Shown: positions 1 to 12,850 of the stretch, piece by piece
Numbering within the stretch: position 1 is the stretch's first letter
How the letters are laid out: each line of letters opens with the position of its first letter
Source of the DNA: Tubiluchus corallicola
Taxonomy: Eukaryota; Priapulida; Priapulimorpha; Priapulimorphida; Tubiluchidae
NCBI GenBank assembly: GCA_030141605.1
Contig: JAQGDQ010002372.1
Span: 186,001-250,000 of the forward strand
Direction of reading: 5' to 3'
Length of the DNA: 64,000 nt
Notes under the pieces: generated by a model
Seen by the model: only the letters and a program-made list of their open reading frames with translations
Told to the model about the DNA's origin: nothing
Databases searched by the model: none
Made by a program: the position numbers and the translations under genes

Positions 1-393
1 AATGCATTTCAAAGAAGAAACTACAGAAACATTCTAGGAATAAAATGGCCAGACAAAATATCAAATCAGGATCTGTACAATAAAGTCAAGGCAGAGGAAT
101 GGACAATTAAAGTAAAAAGGAGAAGATTAAGATGGATATGACTTGTTATACGACTACCAGATGACAGTCCATTAAAGTTATCTTTCAAAGAAGCACTGCA
201 GAAAGAAAAGAAACCCGCAAGGAGGACAGCTGCTGACTTATATCAATTTCATCCAAAAAGATCTTATCAGCACCCCATTAGATATCAATCAAAATACAGA
301 GACATGGAAGGTTGCAGGTGACAGGGTAGTATGGAGTAAAGTGAGCGGGAGGGTCATGTCAAACGACGTGTGACTCCAGAGATGATGATGATG
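1..393 (+). mobile_element. 3' end of a non-LTR retrotransposon (LINE) relic
   Basis: Frame 1 reads as the C-terminal part of a LINE reverse-transcriptase ORF: NILGIKWPDKISNQDLYNK, then RRRLRWI followed by a TGA where the family normally has Gly-His-Val. A frameshift near 235 moves the reading to another frame, which ends WKVAGDRVVWSKVSGRVM before a stop at 371-373. A short GATG-type tail (380-393) follows, as is usual at LINE 3' ends. The element continues off the left edge. The stop and frameshift mean it is dead. The clade is not determined. Confidence 0.8.
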
Positions 394-2992
394 TATCACA
401 ATTCTGTGCCATACTTACAAAATTGAATCGTACCGTACTAGTACGATAAAATATCATACCGTAATTCCCATCAAATTTCGTACCAAGTGCGTGTAGGATC
501 CACTATAAAAAGATAAAGAATGACATAAAAGTTAATTGTGTAAACTATATGTTTTTCAATTATTGTTATGAAATTATGCGCACTATAAAAACAGAATTGC
601 TGTTTGAACTTCCATACTATTTACATGTATTTTAAGTACAAAACTTGCACAAAATCATCCATGGAGTTATAAAATTATTTTGAATTACTTTTTCTTAATA
701 AATAATTTTGTGTAACGGGCGAGTTACGTTCATTTACTAGTTTTTAACGACTGCCTTTCATTAATTGCTCACTAGTGGCAAATTTTTAATGATAATCAAC
801 ATTTAGTGTCTTGCCTAAAACATTTGTAACTATACCATGCAGGCTGCACAATTTAACGTACGTAACGTCGGTATGACTTTAATTTCTTTTCTTGGCTCTA
901 GGTACACAGCCGTAGATCAGCGGTGTTACATTAACATGGTCAAATTTGGTAAGTAACATACCCAGTTTCTATAAGTACAATAATAAAGGTAAGGTAATTT
1001 ACGGGAAAAAACAACTTGCTGCTTTTTCATCCAAAGCGAACCAATCTAGCCGTTTTGTTTGCGTCTGTTCTGTGTCAAGGTGCGTTAACCAGGAGAGAAC
1101 AAGTCCGCACCAAAGAGGCGAAACAAGTCGTCACAAACGTTATAAGAAACTGAGAAAAATGCTACGGAAAAGCTACGATAAAGGTTCGGAAAAATACCAT
1201 AATTTCGTACCGTACTTTTAAGAATTTTTTTGTACCGTACCGTACCGTACTGCCAGCCTTGTCAGTGAAATGAGTGCGTAATGTAAGCTAAAATTAGCAA
1301 ATTGGGAAGCACTGAAATTTTTTTGAAGGCAAAAATATAGTGTTCAGCTGACAGACTACCAAGATCTGCTGATATGTGGTGAGACAGAGACCATTTGCTC
1401 ATTTAGAATCTATTTGCTATTGTCCAGTATTGCACGTTCATGAGAATCTATACTATTTAAGAGCAATTTATAATGGTCACGACACTTGTTTTCCAACTGC
1501 TTTGTCTATTTTCGTTTACAGCAAAACTTTCGCATTAAACTGTTTTTTCACATTTCTCCAACTTGTTTGCTTTGATACTTTCTTGCTCAGGTAACGACAT
1601 TACGGTAAAACTTGTTTAAAACTAGACCTTTGATAGGCTATTGGTCCTTGCCTGGGTTTCCTGTTACGCAGTTTATGTGCACCCATAAATAAAATATGTC
1701 CATTAAAAGACGATGTTTATCAGCACGAAGTCTACTAATTGCTTTAGATGAGAACACATTTGACAATGAGGAATTGCTTTTTCGGGTGCAGTTTTTAAAG
1801 CGCAAACAATGTCATCGGAGAGCCTATTTAGAGCAACGGATGTATGATCACCAACAGTAATAAACATTATTGCAAAAAATAACATCAAGAGGCATATGAA
1901 CTATAGAGAGATAAAAATCGCTTAATCTTTTGCAATCATAAAGGCCACTGGGGTTGCCACTACATCACATAAAACGTCATTACCTACAGAGCAAGCTTCC
2001 ATCAGTTCTGCACCAAAATTTTATTGTACTGGGTCGCATAATAGTGACATTCATATGGAAGATACGCGTTGCACACTAATATGTCCATTAACTTGCCAGC
2101 TATATGAATAAGTGCAAAAATATTGGAATCGTTATCGTAAACGAAATCTCGAGGGGAAAATCTTTTCTCCTGATAAAAGCGAGTGATCGACGTATTGCTA
2201 CTCAAGCATGGTCACCAACTACGCCATTCAAATCTGTCCCCTTTCTGGTTTAGTAATCAAGTTATGAAAATTTTGTTACCACAGCCCTTTATAGATTTTG
2301 AAGCATAACCGACCTTTGATTTTTATCCACTTACGCAGTGTTATCAGCTTTCCCATAAAAATCTGTTTTCCTTCTTGTACTATGTGTATAAGTTCCCAAA
2401 ATTTGGTTACCGAATTTAAAAATTGAAAACTTTTAACCGGAAATGTTTAAAAGCTGACTTGAAAAGTTAGCAAATATTTCGTTTAATTGTGCGTGGAATA
2501 ATTAGCTTATATTAGTTTCCAGCAAAAGTAAAAGGGTTGCAAATTTAAGCGTCTATCTGTTAGTGTTAAAACGCGATATTTTCGCTGTTTTAAATGTTGT
2601 TATAACATAGTGGAAAATTAATTCAATTTATGTGGCATAGCCACACAAAAATACATAATATTTTAATGGTTTCTTTAAAGCCAGTGTAAAATTTAAAAAA
2701 ACGAATGTTTGTCAGTAGTTGAGAATTCAGTCGTGATGGGTTAAACCGAAACTAAAATGTTAAGCCTATCTTACGAGCTTAAACGCATCAGGTTTCTGAG
2801 CTGAAATCGTCTCCTCACGGTTTTCCTGTGTTCGTAACAGATTTCGAAATGGCTATATCATCAGAAATCGTCGAATTAAATCGCCTCTCGCGTGACGAGG
2901 CAATCCAACCTCCAGGACCTTTAACTTCTGTTTAAATATTGCTATTACCTACTCGCTAGAACAAAGTAAATCGTTGTTAGAAGACAGGTGGA
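394..2992. other. Intergenic DNA upstream of gene A
   Basis: No supportable gene. Clusters of TACCG-type pentamers (such as cgtaccgtac) occur at 425-490 and 1190-1255 and may mark the two ends of an old repeat. Short ORFs here are AT-rich and unlike any family I know. Confidence 0.5.
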
Positions 2993-2998
2993 TATAAA
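2993..2998 (+). promoter_or_regulatory. Possible TATA box of gene A
   Basis: TATAAA within gtggatataaacatg lies about 100 bases before the gene A start codon. That would put transcription start near 3020 and leave a 5' leader of about 75 bases. Prediction from motif and distance only. Confidence 0.4.
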
Positions 2999-3098
2999 CA
3001 TGAAGGTCCCAAGGTTGTGGTGCACAAGTTGCTGGGTTATAGGACTGGAGCGGAAAACAGAAAAATAGCAAGTCAGGGTAAATCGTGATAACTGTAGA

Positions 3099-6000
3099 AT
3101 GATGAGGACAGCAGCTGCTGCGCTTTTGTTTCTGCTACTGAAAGTAAGTATTCCTACCTAAATTTATATTTTGCAAATAAAATCTAAGGATTCGTCTGAT
3201 AAGCGAATTACTTTGCTACAAGACATGCATTGTAAAATGCAAGGATTTTATGTTTATAATTTAAAATAAAATTGATATGTTCTACTGTTTGCTATTTATT
3301 ATATTTTTCTATTATTATTAGAATTTTCACAGCCAGTATGAAGAGAAAACAGTGTAACTTTGCTATTTTCAGTTGTTGCGTTAGTTTTAATGTTACGTAA
3401 GGTTGATATGCTTCTATGCCTACACAATAGCGTAGCTAGATCTTATCGTCCCCGGGTGGCACTTAAAATTTGACACAAGTGAAAATGTTTATGCAAAAAA
3501 ATTTAGATTTGTAATGTTTAGTAGTATTGCCTCGCATATGCGATAATTTATAGAGATAAAATAATAAAGAATTACCAAAAAAAATCAAAAAATTGGTTTA
3601 GGAAGAAATCCCCGTACATTTCAAAACTAAAAGTTACGACAAGCAATGGCTTCTTCACATGGTAACTCAGCAAAGACTGTTATTGAAGACTACTTTGGTG
3701 CGACTTCCAAGACATCGCTGTGTTTACCTAAGAGTTTTAGACATCTTAGCAGTTGAGCAAATGAAAGTTTATTGTTGTCAAAATATTTTAAAGATAAAAT
3801 TGAGATTAGTTTTCGTAAATTATCCGCAAGTATAATTCTACGAAATGAAGATATTTCTGACGGAGATATGCAAAAACTCGCAAACTAGGTTGGCGAGCCA
3901 AGAACTTACTGACTTACAATCATTATTAGATAAATAGAACATATTGTAATGACATCAGTGTTACATCAACCAAGCGCCTTTTTCAGTTGAATGAAATTGA
4001 TCAAAATGCCGCTCTCTGAAAAGTGCTGCCCGGACTTTTTAGCTACGTCATTGTATACCCACGCTTCTCTCGTTCATTTATTTATACAGCTAACATGGAG
4101 TTATCCCACACTAGTAATGCGAGAAATTGCTCGTCCACTTCGAATTCCAAACCAAGACAATTCGGAATACTACCGCGACGTAGAATTAGGAGAAGCAAGG
4201 AACCCTGAAGAAAGTTTGCGAGTTTTTCATCATAATGATTACTACGACATTCCAGGCCAACGCACATATGGTTCCGAAATCAGCAAGGTTGATTATGACA
4301 ATGACAAAGACGAAGTAACATATGATACCGTTGTTAGTAAGGTATTGAATTGAACTGGGTTAAATTAGACTGTATTTGTCTATTCGGCCAATCAGACATT
4401 TATCACTAGCTGCTACAATTATTTGCCATAGATGAAATCAAGATAGAAATATTGTTGCGGAAATTCTTAAAATGAATTTTCTTTCGATATAAAAACCGCG
4501 TATACGTATTGTTTTATAATCTGCATTTGTGTGTTGCAGATAATAATAATAATAATAAGACTCACAATAATAATAATTTGTTATATTTCTTAGCCGCATC
4601 TATTAGTCCTTTAGCATTTTGTTATTAAGTTACAATTTAGTAGTTCAATCTGTTGTTTTTATAATATACTGATATCACAACTATTTTTAAAAAAAGCAAA
4701 ACGTGTTACTTGGAAATTCTCGATTAGTTTGCTAATTTTGGTTTGTGCAAGTCAGAGTCCATTTGCGCACTATCTTGACGTAACGAGAAGAACTCGTCAC
4801 CAAACAGTCTTACTGTGCCCTTACTTTAATTACTTTGGCTTGTGCTGGAATAACATGCATCGTGAGGTAAATTTTTTTTTGATTTTGCACATCTGCGTCA
4901 AAGAATGTTGCTTCTTAAGGATTTTGTCATGGTAATTTCAAGGTACAAGAAAAGACTACAGACAATGGTTCACCAAAAAAAGGGAATATTTATGCAACAA
5001 TTAAAAGATCACTGTGCACAAAAATTGCATGTTTCAGTATTTTTCTATATAAGGGTCATTCACTGGTACCTAAGGCATTCATCCTAAATCTCTAATTCTT
5101 AAACACCTAAAATTACTGTTTCGTAACTAGAGAAACAGTACTTTCTGTAGTGATGATATCACACATGTGCACAGTTACACACCGTATGTTTCTTTTTTTG
5201 TTGTATTATTGCAGTATGTTGGCTAGAGCAACAAATTCTAAATTCTATAATCTAAGTAAATCATATTGGTACGTGTGTGAGTGCTGACGTGAAAGTGCTA
5301 CTACTACTTGGCCGTCACTTGCTACCGTAATTATATAATTCGGTAAATTACACATACTGGGCATATATTCTACATGTAGATATATCATTAATTATGACAG
5401 TGCAGTGTCCCACATTAGCCTTGACTCAGAGGATAATTTTAGATTTTAGAACACAGACAACCGAATATCAATGACAGCTTTTAATTAATAGTAACGGACG
5501 GTAACGTCTCTTTAAATACAATTATCGATATACCTGAATACGATTTCTGTTGTTGTGATTACGTCAAACAGTCCTGTTTGGAACCTCATTGTTTGATGGG
5601 TTTGGCGTAGCAAATTTAAGAGCAAAACAAATCGAAAAATTGTTTGTGTCATTGAAGTGGCAGGCCCTTTATTTAATTATTTCATGCTCTTAATAATGAC
5701 AATAGAATATGATAAATTTATATATTCATTTCGTTTTTCTTATCCAGTTTCGCTCAGATGAGCAAGACGGCGACAGTGTAAAGCATTACAACCGGAAGGT
5801 CGATTTTAGTGATACTAGAAACGATTATTTAGTTACTTTTGAAGAAAGTGGAAAGGAGAGAAAACTGAATAACGACACTACCGGCAAGTAAGTGGCCTGT
5901 CATGCGTGGTGACAGCTTTCTTCTTTGTGCTCTCTATTCTATTGGGTGCTCGCATTCATCTACTGATGTGGCTAGGTTAAAAACTGCTATTCCCTTGCCA

Positions 6001-8790
6001 GATCATATACATATAATGGGTAGTCTCAGGTGACTTTTATCGTTCACTAATTAGTATTTACTAATCAAAAAATGATAAACTTATTGTTGGATCTATGTAC
6101 CAATAAAAGTTTAGATTATCAATACCTGAAAAAACCTGGCCATACGTGATATCAGTATTCCACCGCATTTAGCTAATTTTTATTTAATTGATAAAAATAA
6201 ATTTATTGGCCAAGTTTAACAGGCAAAGTACCTTGTTGCATTGTCACGCTACCAGCACTGTCATATCGTGATCATGTAACTATTGTTTGCAGCTACTTCA
6301 GTCACCTTGAAGCAAACCTTGAAGACGAGACACACGGTGGCGATAGAAGTTACAGTTACACCGTTCCTAAAGAGTACGACGTCAGAGGGGAAGAAGACGA
6401 TCAATTTAGACTGCCAGACAGGGCGCTATTTATCGATAGAGGTGGATTAAATTTCACAATTTATATTTCAATAGGTTCAGAAGTGTGTAATTTTGCACTA
6501 TACCAAGCAGCATGTATGCAGATCATGTTAATACTTGTGGTTTCCTGGGTAAAGGGCAATGTGCATAAACAACTGCTGCTAGAACCGTGTTCTACAATTA
6601 TGACAGTTTGGGCCAGTAATTTGAAGCCAAAGCAATTGTCTTGACTTACACGATTTTGTTTGCCTTGCCTTATATGACATTAGTATGTAAGATAAGGCAA
6701 GGCAAGGCATGGTAAGCTAACGTAAGATTAGGTAAGGTAAGGTAGGGTAAGGTGAGGAAAAGTAAGGTAAAGTAAGAAAGATGAGGTAAGGTAAGGTAAG
6801 GCAAAAGACGAATTCTATAAACATCTACAACGTTCGTTATTGTTGTATTTCTTTTATTGTCTTTATTGCAGAAAAATTTTCTGATAACAAAAATGATGAC
6901 GGCGATAACAACCCCATTTCAGAACAAGACCCGCCAGTTCTTCTGGAACAGTATTACGTCATCATGAAACTAGGAGATGCTCCAGTAGATTATAATGCAA
7001 CGTCAATTGATGTAGAAAACCAAGACTCATTTGACGAACAACAAAGAGGACATGCGGCTGAAAGTTTTGCAGGACACGCAAGAATGATCACAGATGAATT
7101 AAATCTAGAAGACACTTCTCGTGGTATTAGGTATAAATTTATTCCACATGAGGGAGATCCAACGTTTTCATTTATTCCATCGAGTATTGCGAAATTGGCA
7201 AACAAAAACTTCAATCCAGCTATATCTCAAGAAACGTCATCAAGTTTCTTTATACCTATGCGTGAGACTGGACAACCTTTTGAATATATTCAACCACAGG
7301 CTGAAGATGGCGGAACAGATCAGTATAGTAAACTAGATGGAAGCCATTTTTTCAAAACTCTCGGAGTTCCGAGCCCAGACCACTTTCTGGTGCAGCCAAA
7401 TGATGAGAGATTCAGTATCAGAAGTGAGGTGAAACTACCTTTTAGTACAGGGTTCGAAATAATACCAAATTCTAAAGTTGAGAATGTAAATAAGTTCGAA
7501 GTCATTCCAAACGAATCCTCTGCACAAAGCACCTTCCCTGATAATGAGCAGACAGATGAAAACGAAAATAAAGTGAACTTTAGCCCAAGCATAAAAAGTG
7601 AAGAAGATTCTCCACTCAGACCCGGATTTCACTTGTTACTCACTGGTCACATTAATGGCGCTTCTAGCGATACATCAGATGATGCGACCGCAGACAACAT
7701 TGACGATCGCTATTTATCTTTTGAAGGTGAGTTAGCTCACCTCGGTAATGAGGATGATGCAGACACAATTGCTCCCGTTTTCATGTACGTTAGTGCCTAC
7801 CCTTTACACAATGCCAAAGCAGAGATAATAAATGAAGAGCTTACAGAGTATGATGGTGAGCAACCTGATAAGGCTGCCAGAGCTGTTTATGTTGTTATGG
7901 TTCCCATGACTGGAGATACATTACTAAACTACTCTGAACAAGATCATAACGCTAGGTATTCAGAAGGGTTGGAAATAATTCGCCAACCTGCTCTAATTGA
8001 TGACATTCGTGAGACTGGATTTTACAATTTGGACTCTGATGAGAACGCTGCAGTCGTACCTTCTGAGGATCTCTCGAGATCCATTGCGTTTTCTGGCGAT
8101 TCTATAGACGATACAACTGTTGACAATGTTGGTTCTTCTGACTCTCCTCATGGATATTATCTAAGGTAAGACACAGCGCACACACAACAAAATGTCTTCA
8201 AACATCAAAAATCACATTCAAGCAACATTTGAAGCACGCTAGTACAAGCTAGAGATCTGACGATTATAGAAGTGGAAACTTATTTGTACCCGGCTTTACT
8301 TTAGCTAGGAGTTATCAGACACCAACGGCAGCTTTAGGTGGAATGTGCGTTTTTTGTTCACTCAGTCATTATCGCAACAAATATTAGCATTAAAAATACT
8401 CCCTTTCTGTCTGAAAAATAGATATTTAGGGAAACGTTACTGGAGGACTTTAATAAAAGATACCGACAATGATGTGAGTGAAGCAACTCTGAAAAATTTA
8501 TACAAGCAATGTACTTTTTTCTTATTGCTTTTCTTTTCATTAAATACAAGATGAAAAACAAAGCCAGGAAGTCTTTGCTTTCTGATTGTAGCTATGTAGA
8601 CAGGACTTAAGACGAAAGCGTTGTTAAATTTTTTATTCGTTGTTTCAGGGAGGAAAATTATGATGGCTATGTTGATGATGAGAACAATTTCTACTCTTCT
8701 ACTGATGATATACCTAACAATACGCCTGTGGCGCAATTTCAATATAATCGGCAGGGAGTGTTTGTCAGGCTTCCTACTAATGTTGAATAA
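3099..8790 (+). CDS. Gene A: secreted YYDIP-family protein with long acidic tail (673 aa, 6 exons)
   Basis: Exons 3099-3143, 4090-4341, 5748-5887, 6293-6441, 6872-8165 and 8649-8790 join with consistent phases (0, 0, 2, 1, 2) into one frame ending in TAA. Exon 1 encodes a signal peptide (MMRTAAAALLFLLLK, continued by LTWS). Residues about 40-75 carry ESLRVFHHNDYYDIPGQ, the family motif. Exon 4 carries RLPDRALFIDRG, matching LPGRLFFTNRG of gene B. Exon 5 is an acidic tail of about 430 residues with at least six F-x-x-I-P/Q-P motifs (KFIPHEG, FFIPMRE, FEIIPNS, FEVIPNE) and is absent from B and C. No catalytic motif or known domain is recognised. An extracellular structural or mineral- or matrix-binding role is only inferred from acidity and secretion. 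The donor of exon 4 (G|GTGGAT) is weak. AATAAA lies 39 bases after the stop. Confidence 0.8.
6691..6802 (+). repeat. GGTAA pentamer array in gene A intron 4
   Basis: Imperfect repeats of GGTAA/GGCAA. On the sense strand of gene A each GGTAAG matches the 5' splice-site consensus, so the array is a cluster of potential decoy donors about 250 bases downstream of the weak authentic donor at 6442. Confidence 0.8.
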
Positions 8791-8828
8791 TATGAACATT
8801 ATTATAAAATTAATTATGAAATTTTAAA

Positions 8829-8834
8829 AATAAA
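8829..8834 (+). promoter_or_regulatory. Poly(A) signal of gene A
   Basis: AATAAA 39 bases after the gene A stop codon. A second AATAAA lies at 9090-9095 and could serve a longer transcript. Confidence 0.5.
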
Positions 8835-9339
8835 TCATGTTATATATGATTTTGTATCAATTCGCAGACATGTCGAGCTGCACTGCAAAACGAGCTTCTA
8901 GACTGATGTTAGACTGACGAAAAATGTTAAATTACTTTTCACAATAATATTAATTTTTATTGTAACTGACATACGTCTTACATAAACCAAGCAAAAATCA
9001 AGAAATAAATTTGCTTTAAACAATAACCTAAAGAACTCAATGTCCTTCTATTCTATGTTTACCAGTTTGATGACATTGTGTTTTGAACAAATAAACTAAT
9101 ATGCTGACTAAAAACCGTTGTCTTGTTGCAATTCACTTTTTTATATTTTGTCTTTATTATCTGATCTGCTGTCTCTTATCTTTTTGTTATTGTCTTTGCC
9201 AGGACTACCTTGCCTTGCTAACGTCGTCCTTATTATTTTGACTTTTCTATCTAATGATTTTTCTAATTTACGATTTTTTTATTTTCGCTATCATTTTTCT
9301 TTTACTTTTTAGCACTGCAAAAATCTACTTGAGAAATGC

Positions 9340-11050
9340 ATATCCACTGACAGCCTAATGGAGATCACTTGTTTGTCACTCTTAAGTTTTTTAATTGGAG
9401 GCGTTTGTAGAGGCGTCCCCAAAAGAAACTTTGATCTACCTTACTGGAGGATCTTTAGTCCTTACTGAATAAAGATCAATGGCTCTTGAATAATAAATTT
9501 AATCATGGAGATAACGTATTTGTAATTCTTAAGTTTTTGAATTAGAGCTGTTTGTAAAGGGCGCCCCTAAAAGTACCCCCAAATCAATGTAAATAACATT
9601 TTGAGCTCATCAATGGCTCCTAAATAATGAATTTTGTAAAGGAAATCAGTCATAAGCTTTTTAAATTGGAGAAAGCCATTTGTGGAAGGCACTCCTAAAA
9701 AATTCCACCCCATTAATCAATTTAAATCACATTTTAGCATATCAATGAAACTTTGCGAAAACATTTTTTACTTCTTATGAATAAAGATCAGTGGCTCTTA
9801 AATAACGAATTTGATCATGAAAATCACTCATCAGTTATTCTTAAGTTTTTAAATCAGAGCCGTTTGTAAAGGGCGCCCCTAAAAGTACCCCCCAATTCAA
9901 TGTAAATTACATTTTGAGCTCATCAATGAAACTTTGCAAAAATGTTCTTCACTCCTTACTGAATAAACATCAATGGCGCATAAACAATAAACATTACATA
10001 TATGTATTTATAATTAATTCGTAAGTCTTCAAATTATGCTTTTTTGTAGAGGGCGCCCCTAAAAAGTCTCAATATCAATTTAAATCAGTCTTTCAGAATA
10101 TCTGTCAAATTTTGCAAAAGTTTTCTTTGCACCTTACTGTGTAAAAAGGACATCCAGATGGTCAACTTTTCAATTTATCCAGATTGCGGGCGTTTACAAA
10201 ATTCACAATCAACAGCAATTAGAGAACTGATGGTACTGTCATCGTTGCTAATACACAGAGAGCTTTTCAAAACCTACTCGACTGCTTTTCGCTTTGACAG
10301 CAAAAGAATTTGATATCACTGTTGATTCTAAGCAAACAGTTAACAATGTGTCACTCAGACTCACCTACTCAAAGTATTTTCCAGGTTAATGTAGTAGATA
10401 TACCCATTGTTGATAATTTCTGCTATCTTGACAATACTATAATATCATCTCTATCTGTGGGACTAAGTGCCAGATACGGAAATTCTTGAAAAGTTAAACA
10501 TGGGTGATTTATTCATACAGCTGCACAGGAGGCAACTGGAAAAATCTTGTAGTCTATGAATAATCGTAACTATATATTTAAAAATGTCATCTGTTACGGT
10601 ACATTTAGGTTAAAAAATTTTTATTTACTTTAAGGGCATCAAATTCATTATTAGAACTACTAATCTTTATCCAATAAGGTGTAAAGAACACATTTTCCTA
10701 AAGTTTCATTGATTGCCTCAGAATATGATTTAAATTGATTTTTGGGTATCTTAATTAAGGGCAATACTTAACCTTTAAAAAATGCACCAATTTGAAAATA
10801 AATTATAAATTTAGCCTTCACTGGTTGTCTGAAGTGTCGTATAAATTTATATGGGAGCTATTTTAGGGGCGCCCCTCAAAATGTTATTTAAATGGAATTA
10901 AAGGTACTTTGGGGACGCCGTTTACAGACGGCTCCAATTTCAAAAGCTAAGAGTGACAAATTACGTGATGTCCATGACAAAAAATTATGAAAGAGAGGCT
11001 GATTTTTATTCAGCATGGTGTAAAGAACATTATTGTGAAGTTTACTAATG
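9340..11050. repeat. Foldback-like repeat with GGGCGCCCC cores
   Basis: Five diverged direct repeats (about 130-180 bases) fill 9340-10140. Each has the order cttaagttttt, gtttgtaaa, gggcgcccctaaaa, a segment with aatcaatttaaat and cattttgagc, caatgaaactttgc, and ccttactgaataaa. The cores are near 9415 (degenerate), 9559, 9693 (degenerate), 9871 and 10051. The same order appears reversed and complemented at about 10670-11050, with a core at 10865-10876. Direct repeats facing an inverted copy suggest a foldback-type DNA element. No ORF of note is inside. No target-site duplication was identified. Confidence 0.65.
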
Positions 11051-11448
11051 TTCTGAAAGCGTGATTTCAGCTATCACCAATAGACTATCAATGGATTCCA
11101 GTACTCAAATGGTTTGTACGCGAGATGTAATATAAACCTGCGTCAGGTCCCGCAGATACGCTTTTCCTTGTGATTATATTGTTTAGTATATGCAGCTGTA
11201 ATCTGCATATTTTTGAAAGTTATCATTACACTTGACGTATTGTTCAGCAGAAGAAAAAGCTTTTCCTCACCGAAAATAAATTTTCGCCCGTGTTTTCTCG
11301 TGCCCGTTTCCTAGCATTTGTTACAATTAAACACGATTGATAACGAGTTCTTGAATTGCTATAAACCTATAAAACTATTCAAGACAAATTTAATGACTTG
11401 CATGTTTCTCTAGCTTCGTTTTTGTAATGCCACCATACAAACTATTTA

Positions 11449-12172
11449 TGGGGTGTCTCAAAGATCACTATGCACTTTGGTTTCTAATCTTCTTTTTAAT
11501 TTTTCTCCAATCTCAGCAAGTCCTTACATGTATCAAAAAGGTCCTTTGACAATTATTTTATTTATCTTTGACAAGAACCGCCGTTGCTGTTTGACGACAG
11601 TAACCTTAGAAAGTAAAGCGCAAAATCTCATCCGCCAAGAGCTCCTTCGATGACCATCTGAAGTTTAGTGGTAATTCAAGTAGCATATGGACCAGTATTT
11701 TTTTCATTATTAGCAATGTAATTTTTCAGCAGCCCTTATTCGCTACTCATGGGGTGGGAGAGGCTTTCTCAATGTAAGGTACCGACACTGGCTCCGTCTC
11801 CGAGGCTCTTTCGACTCATTACAGATTTGATGGATTTAACAATGCAAAATTTTTACAGGGCTACAACAGGCAAAAATAACGCATCTTCGTGAACCCGAAA
11901 CAACAATTAGAAGTCATAGTACAAACATTTGAATGGTAGTACTTGCTGATGTTCGAAACTCATGTGTTAGTCATCGGCAGAAATGCTTTGACGAAAGTAG
12001 CGAAAATGGCAAACGCAATTAGTGTAGTAGTCCGTTTCGGATTCACGTCTAATTCAATTGAAAGAATTGGCAAAAAGTTTATCTGTGCCTATTTTCAAAC
12101 ATTTTTTTGTTGAAAGAATAGAGAAAAGAAAATATAAAGCGTCTGATAACTTCTTCTGAACACCCTGTTTTG
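11449..12172. mobile_element. Possible non-autonomous mariner-like element
   Basis: The left end reads GGGGTGTCTCAAAGA, and the right end, reversed and complemented, reads CAGGGTGTTCAGAAGA. Tc1/mariner elements often have ends of this CAGGGTGT type. The 0.7-kb interior has no convincing transposase. The inverted match is short, so this is tentative. Confidence 0.35.
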
Positions 12173-12539
12173 TAAATGTATGAAATGTTAATGACCATTA
12201 TCGTACTAGTATTATTATACAATTTCTTGTTAAGCATTTGTTGCAAATTGTTAAACTAAGATTGAATAATGCGTTTATAAAGTCCTACCATTTTTCGCAC
12301 CCACTGCTGGTACCGTCCGAGATTCTACAAGCCGAATCCAACACTAGGATAAGGCCTTTAAAGAATTTCTGAAAAGTCATGCTTATTTAAATGTTCATTT
12401 TAATTTCCAAAATGCCATAATTATGAATGTTACAGTAAAACTCATATGCTATTACTGCAAAAAAGAGAACTATTTAGTGTTTTGTGGACGTCAAATATTA
12501 TAATCCCAACGTCATATAAACATTCAAGAAATTGAGTTG

Positions 12540-12850
12540 TAGGAGATCGTTTTGATAAAAGCCATGTTGCTCTTTTAACAATAAATCTTTTGTTTTTTTA
12601 AAGGTGTAGCGCACTATCAACAATATACATGTCCATTAATTTACGGCTTATACACGTGAGTGATACTTGCCTGTATTATACTGGCCAATCTCCCTTTGTG
12701 TAAATAGGTATATCTTCAGCCAGTTTCCAAACATCAAGTATTACGCCATCTATAAATGACTTTTGAAATATAAGTAACAATGGAACACATACATTATTCG
12801 CCATGTTTTTTAATGCCACCGGTATGCCGTCCGGATTCAGTTTTTTCTTT
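12540..12850 (-). pseudogene. LINE reverse-transcriptase fragment, broken
   Basis: The minus strand reads LNPDGIPVALKNMANN, then IFQKSFIDGVILDVWKLAED, then IPIYTKGDWPV, a TAA stop, YRQVSLTCISRKL and, after a frameshift, LLKEQHGFYQN. This is the order of conserved blocks in non-LTR reverse transcriptases (the PDGIP block, the W-K-x-A ... PI-x-K-G block, the YRP-x-SLT-like block and the QHGF block). The internal stop and frameshift mean it is not functional. Confidence 0.85.

Noticed and set aside
3643-3892. Open stretch beginning MASSHGNSAKTVIEDYFG in gene A intron 1
   Set aside because: Interrupted by a stop after about 37 codons and not similar to any family I recognise; possibly an old repeat.
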